IMG/VR virus record: IMGVR_UViG_3300027708_000060
Span: 1-64,000 of that record
Origin: a virus
Length of the DNA: 64,000 nt
Reading direction: 5' to 3' (one strand)
The position numbers and the translations under genes were made by a program. A model generated the notes under the pieces. It did no database searches, was not told the DNA's origin, and saw only the letters and a program-made list of their open reading frames with translations. Of this stretch, positions 62,840-64,000 are shown in pieces (the stretch's first letter is position 1; every line of letters begins with the position of its first letter).

Positions 62840-63088
62840 TTACTCCGTATCTTCGGTGTATTCGCCCCATTTACCAATGGGACATGTTGCTAAATCTAAC
62901 TTAGTTTTTGCTGCCATAAAGCATCCACACTTTAAACACTGCTTCGTCATTTTTTGCAAAAAAGGACAAGATAAACATATGGTATACCTAGCGTCAGCTT
63001 TTTCTTTAGGAATTGTTTGACTTTTAAGTCTCAATAAATCTAAAGGAGTAACTCCGTTTTTAGCTTTATATTCTTCCCAAGGATTCAT
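62840..63088 (-). CDS. DUF6171-like Cys-rich protein, 82 aa
   Basis: YTICLSCPFLQKMTKQCLKC and CFMAAKTKLDLATCP form a five/six-cysteine pattern with a Lys-rich linker, as in DUF6171 proteins of T4-like cyanophages. It likely binds zinc and serves in virion assembly, though the role is unknown. GGGAGGCAAAAA upstream of the ATG. Confidence 0.65.
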   Translation of the reverse strand: MNPWEEYKAKNGVTPLDLLRLKSQTIPKEKADARYTICLSCPFLQKMTKQCLKCGCFMAAKTKLDLATCPIGKWGEYTEDTE

Positions 63089-63109
63089 TTTTTGCCTCCC
63101 CTACAAAAC

Positions 63110-63373
63110 TTAGTTACCGGCAGCCTTAGCACGTGCAGCAAGAACATCTTCATAACGAGTGAATTTACCTGTGCTTGGGTTATATGTATCACCCTGCATA
63201 ATTCTATCAGTATTAAAACCTAGATCCACAAAAATTGGGTTGCTTTTAAAAGCTGCAAGAGTAGACTCTTCAACAGCCATAACCTGTAGAACTTCGGTAC
63301 CAACAATAAGTGCTACCTTAGGCAGGTCATCACGGTACGGATCTATTTGCTTATTATTTGACTCAGTAGCCAT
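63110..63373 (-). CDS. Hypothetical structural protein, 87 aa
   Basis: AGGAGATTTTA precedes the ATG. DLPKVALIVGTEVLQVMAVEE and FKSNPIFVDLGFNTDRIMQG lead to a Gly/Tyr-rich tail (GDTYNPSTGKFTRYED). This could be a head-fibre or capsid decoration protein. No family recognised. Confidence 0.58.
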   Translation of the reverse strand: MATESNNKQIDPYRDDLPKVALIVGTEVLQVMAVEESTLAAFKSNPIFVDLGFNTDRIMQGDTYNPSTGKFTRYEDVLAARAKAAGN

Positions 63374-63445
63374 TAAAATCTCCTAAAATTAATTTACCAA
63401 TTTCCTATAGTATACAGGAAACTTATATAAGTAAGACCTATAGTA

Positions 63446-64000
63446 TTAAAGATACCGTTTTTTAGTGCGGTAAAGCTTTTTATAAACCCCGCCTACTTCC
63501 TTGCCGCCAGGCCCTTGCCTATCTTTTTCGTACTGTTCTGTTAACAAATTTTGGCTTACCCTAAATTCATCGGAAGGGTTAGTGATAATTTTTGAAGACC
63601 ACTCATCTCTTTTAAAAGGGGTAATCTGGGCTATAGGGGTTCCTGCGGGTAAAACCCCACTAAACGTATTCTTAACAAGGAATGGAAAATTTATAGGCCT
63701 AAAATAAGAGTCTGTATCTACAACCCCACCAAGGGTATAAAAGGGTAGGTATGGGGAATTAGATGGATGACTTATCAAAGAGCTATACCCAGCTGGAGTT
63801 TTGATTACATATGGGTTAATCCACTTATAGGCAAAGACACAATACTCAGAAGAAAATGGCATACCCCCAAGTTGTTCTATGGGGTGCATACTTACTGGTT
63901 GATAGGATGTATTAAAAGCCCCGGATATTGTATGGTGACCTTTTTCCTCATCATACTTAAATGTATAGTCTCTAGCGGTAACAATATAGTACCCTAAAGT
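63446..64000 (-). CDS. Conserved phage protein, N-terminus cut by window edge
   Basis: The frame is open to the right edge, so only the C-terminal 185 residues are seen. The apparent ATG at 63889 is internal. AYKWINPYVIKTPAGYSSLI, GGVVDTDSYFRPINFPFL and GTPIAQITPFKRDEW match a conserved protein I recall from T4-like cyanophages (DUF6065-like). The function is unknown. The gene continues beyond 64000, where head genes probably lie. Confidence 0.65.
   Translation of the reverse strand, partial: TLGYYIVTARDYTFKYDEEKGHHTISGAFNTSYQPVSMHPIEQLGGMPFSSEYCVFAYKWINPYVIKTPAGYSSLISHPSNSPYLPFYTLGGVVDTDSYFRPINFPFLVKNTFSGVLPAGTPIAQITPFKRDEWSSKIITNPSDEFRVSQNLLTEQYEKDRQGPGGKEVGGVYKKLYRTKKRYL

Noticed and set aside
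1-64000. Integrase, repressor or attachment site of a temperate phage
   Set aside because: No integrase or CI-like repressor was found; the HTH proteins are BldC/MerR- and RHH-like. The missing genome part could still contain them.

Overview
The window is one continuous stretch of a contractile-tailed (myovirus-type) phage genome. The host is probably a low-to-moderate-GC actinobacterium. The tail type is shown by a sheath protein, a T4 gp19-like tube, a gp25-like baseplate wedge, baseplate J and gpD/gp5-like hub proteins. The host inference rests on two WhiB-like iron-sulphur regulators, a BldC/MerR-like helix-turn-helix protein, an AdoCbl-dependent (class II) ribonucleotide reductase and TAnnnT-type -10 boxes, one placed for a leaderless transcript. 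The AT-leaning composition would fit freshwater Nanopelagicales-type hosts, but that is inference. No integrase, repressor, tRNA, CRISPR array or insertion sequence was recognised. Terminase, portal, protease and major capsid genes are absent; they most likely lie beyond base 64000, upstream of the leftward tail operon.

Layout. (1) 1-11.15 kb, rightward: about 25 small, mostly unrecognised genes, typical of an early or host-takeover region. It also holds a MoxR/CobS-like AAA+ ATPase followed by a protein with an HExxH metallopeptidase-like site and a VWA domain, a predicted MSMEG_6728/pyrimidine-dimer-glycosylase-like protein and an orphan HicA-like protein. A 12-base repeat (CCAACACAAACA) occurs through this arm at roughly 1.2 kb intervals. 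(2) 11.16 kb: a bidirectional terminator where the two gene sets converge. (3) 11.2-16.4 kb, leftward: acidic microprotein, class II RNR, a TGT/DpdA-like protein with a cysteine cluster, a degenerate HAD-like protein, a zinc-finger microprotein and a nucleotidyltransferase-fold protein. (4) 16.4-22.1 kb: about a dozen unrecognised leftward genes. (5) 22.2-23.7 kb: lysis region with a holin-like protein, CHAP endolysin, a membrane-anchored coiled-coil protein and a lone rightward membrane protein. (6) 23.7-41.7 kb: DNA metabolism, with metallophosphatase, SpoVS-like protein, Holliday-junction-type nucleases, Cas4/RecB-like nuclease, WhiB, RecA, family A DNA polymerase, putative SSB, SNF2-like helicase, dNMP kinase, primase, WhiB, DnaB helicase, SWIM protein, DnaC-like loader and a replication-initiator-like protein. 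(7) 41.7-64 kb: fibres, glycosyltransferase, baseplate, tape measure with M23 peptidase, tube, sheath, neck proteins, a cassette of tiny Lys/Cys-rich proteins and a protein cut by the right edge.

How it works together. Most leftward genes overlap as TAATG or ATGA, indicating translationally coupled operons. Short sigma70-like promoters interrupt the chain at 15.5, 17.4, 22.4, 25.2, 34.3 and 41.7 kb. The replication set is close to self-sufficient: helicase, loader, primase, polymerase, recombinase, nucleases, dNMP kinase and RNR. The most unusual features are the evenly spaced 12-mer array in the left arm, the TGT-like protein with its nucleotidyltransferase and HAD-like neighbours, and a beta-sandwich-like module present twice in the sheath and once in baseplate J.
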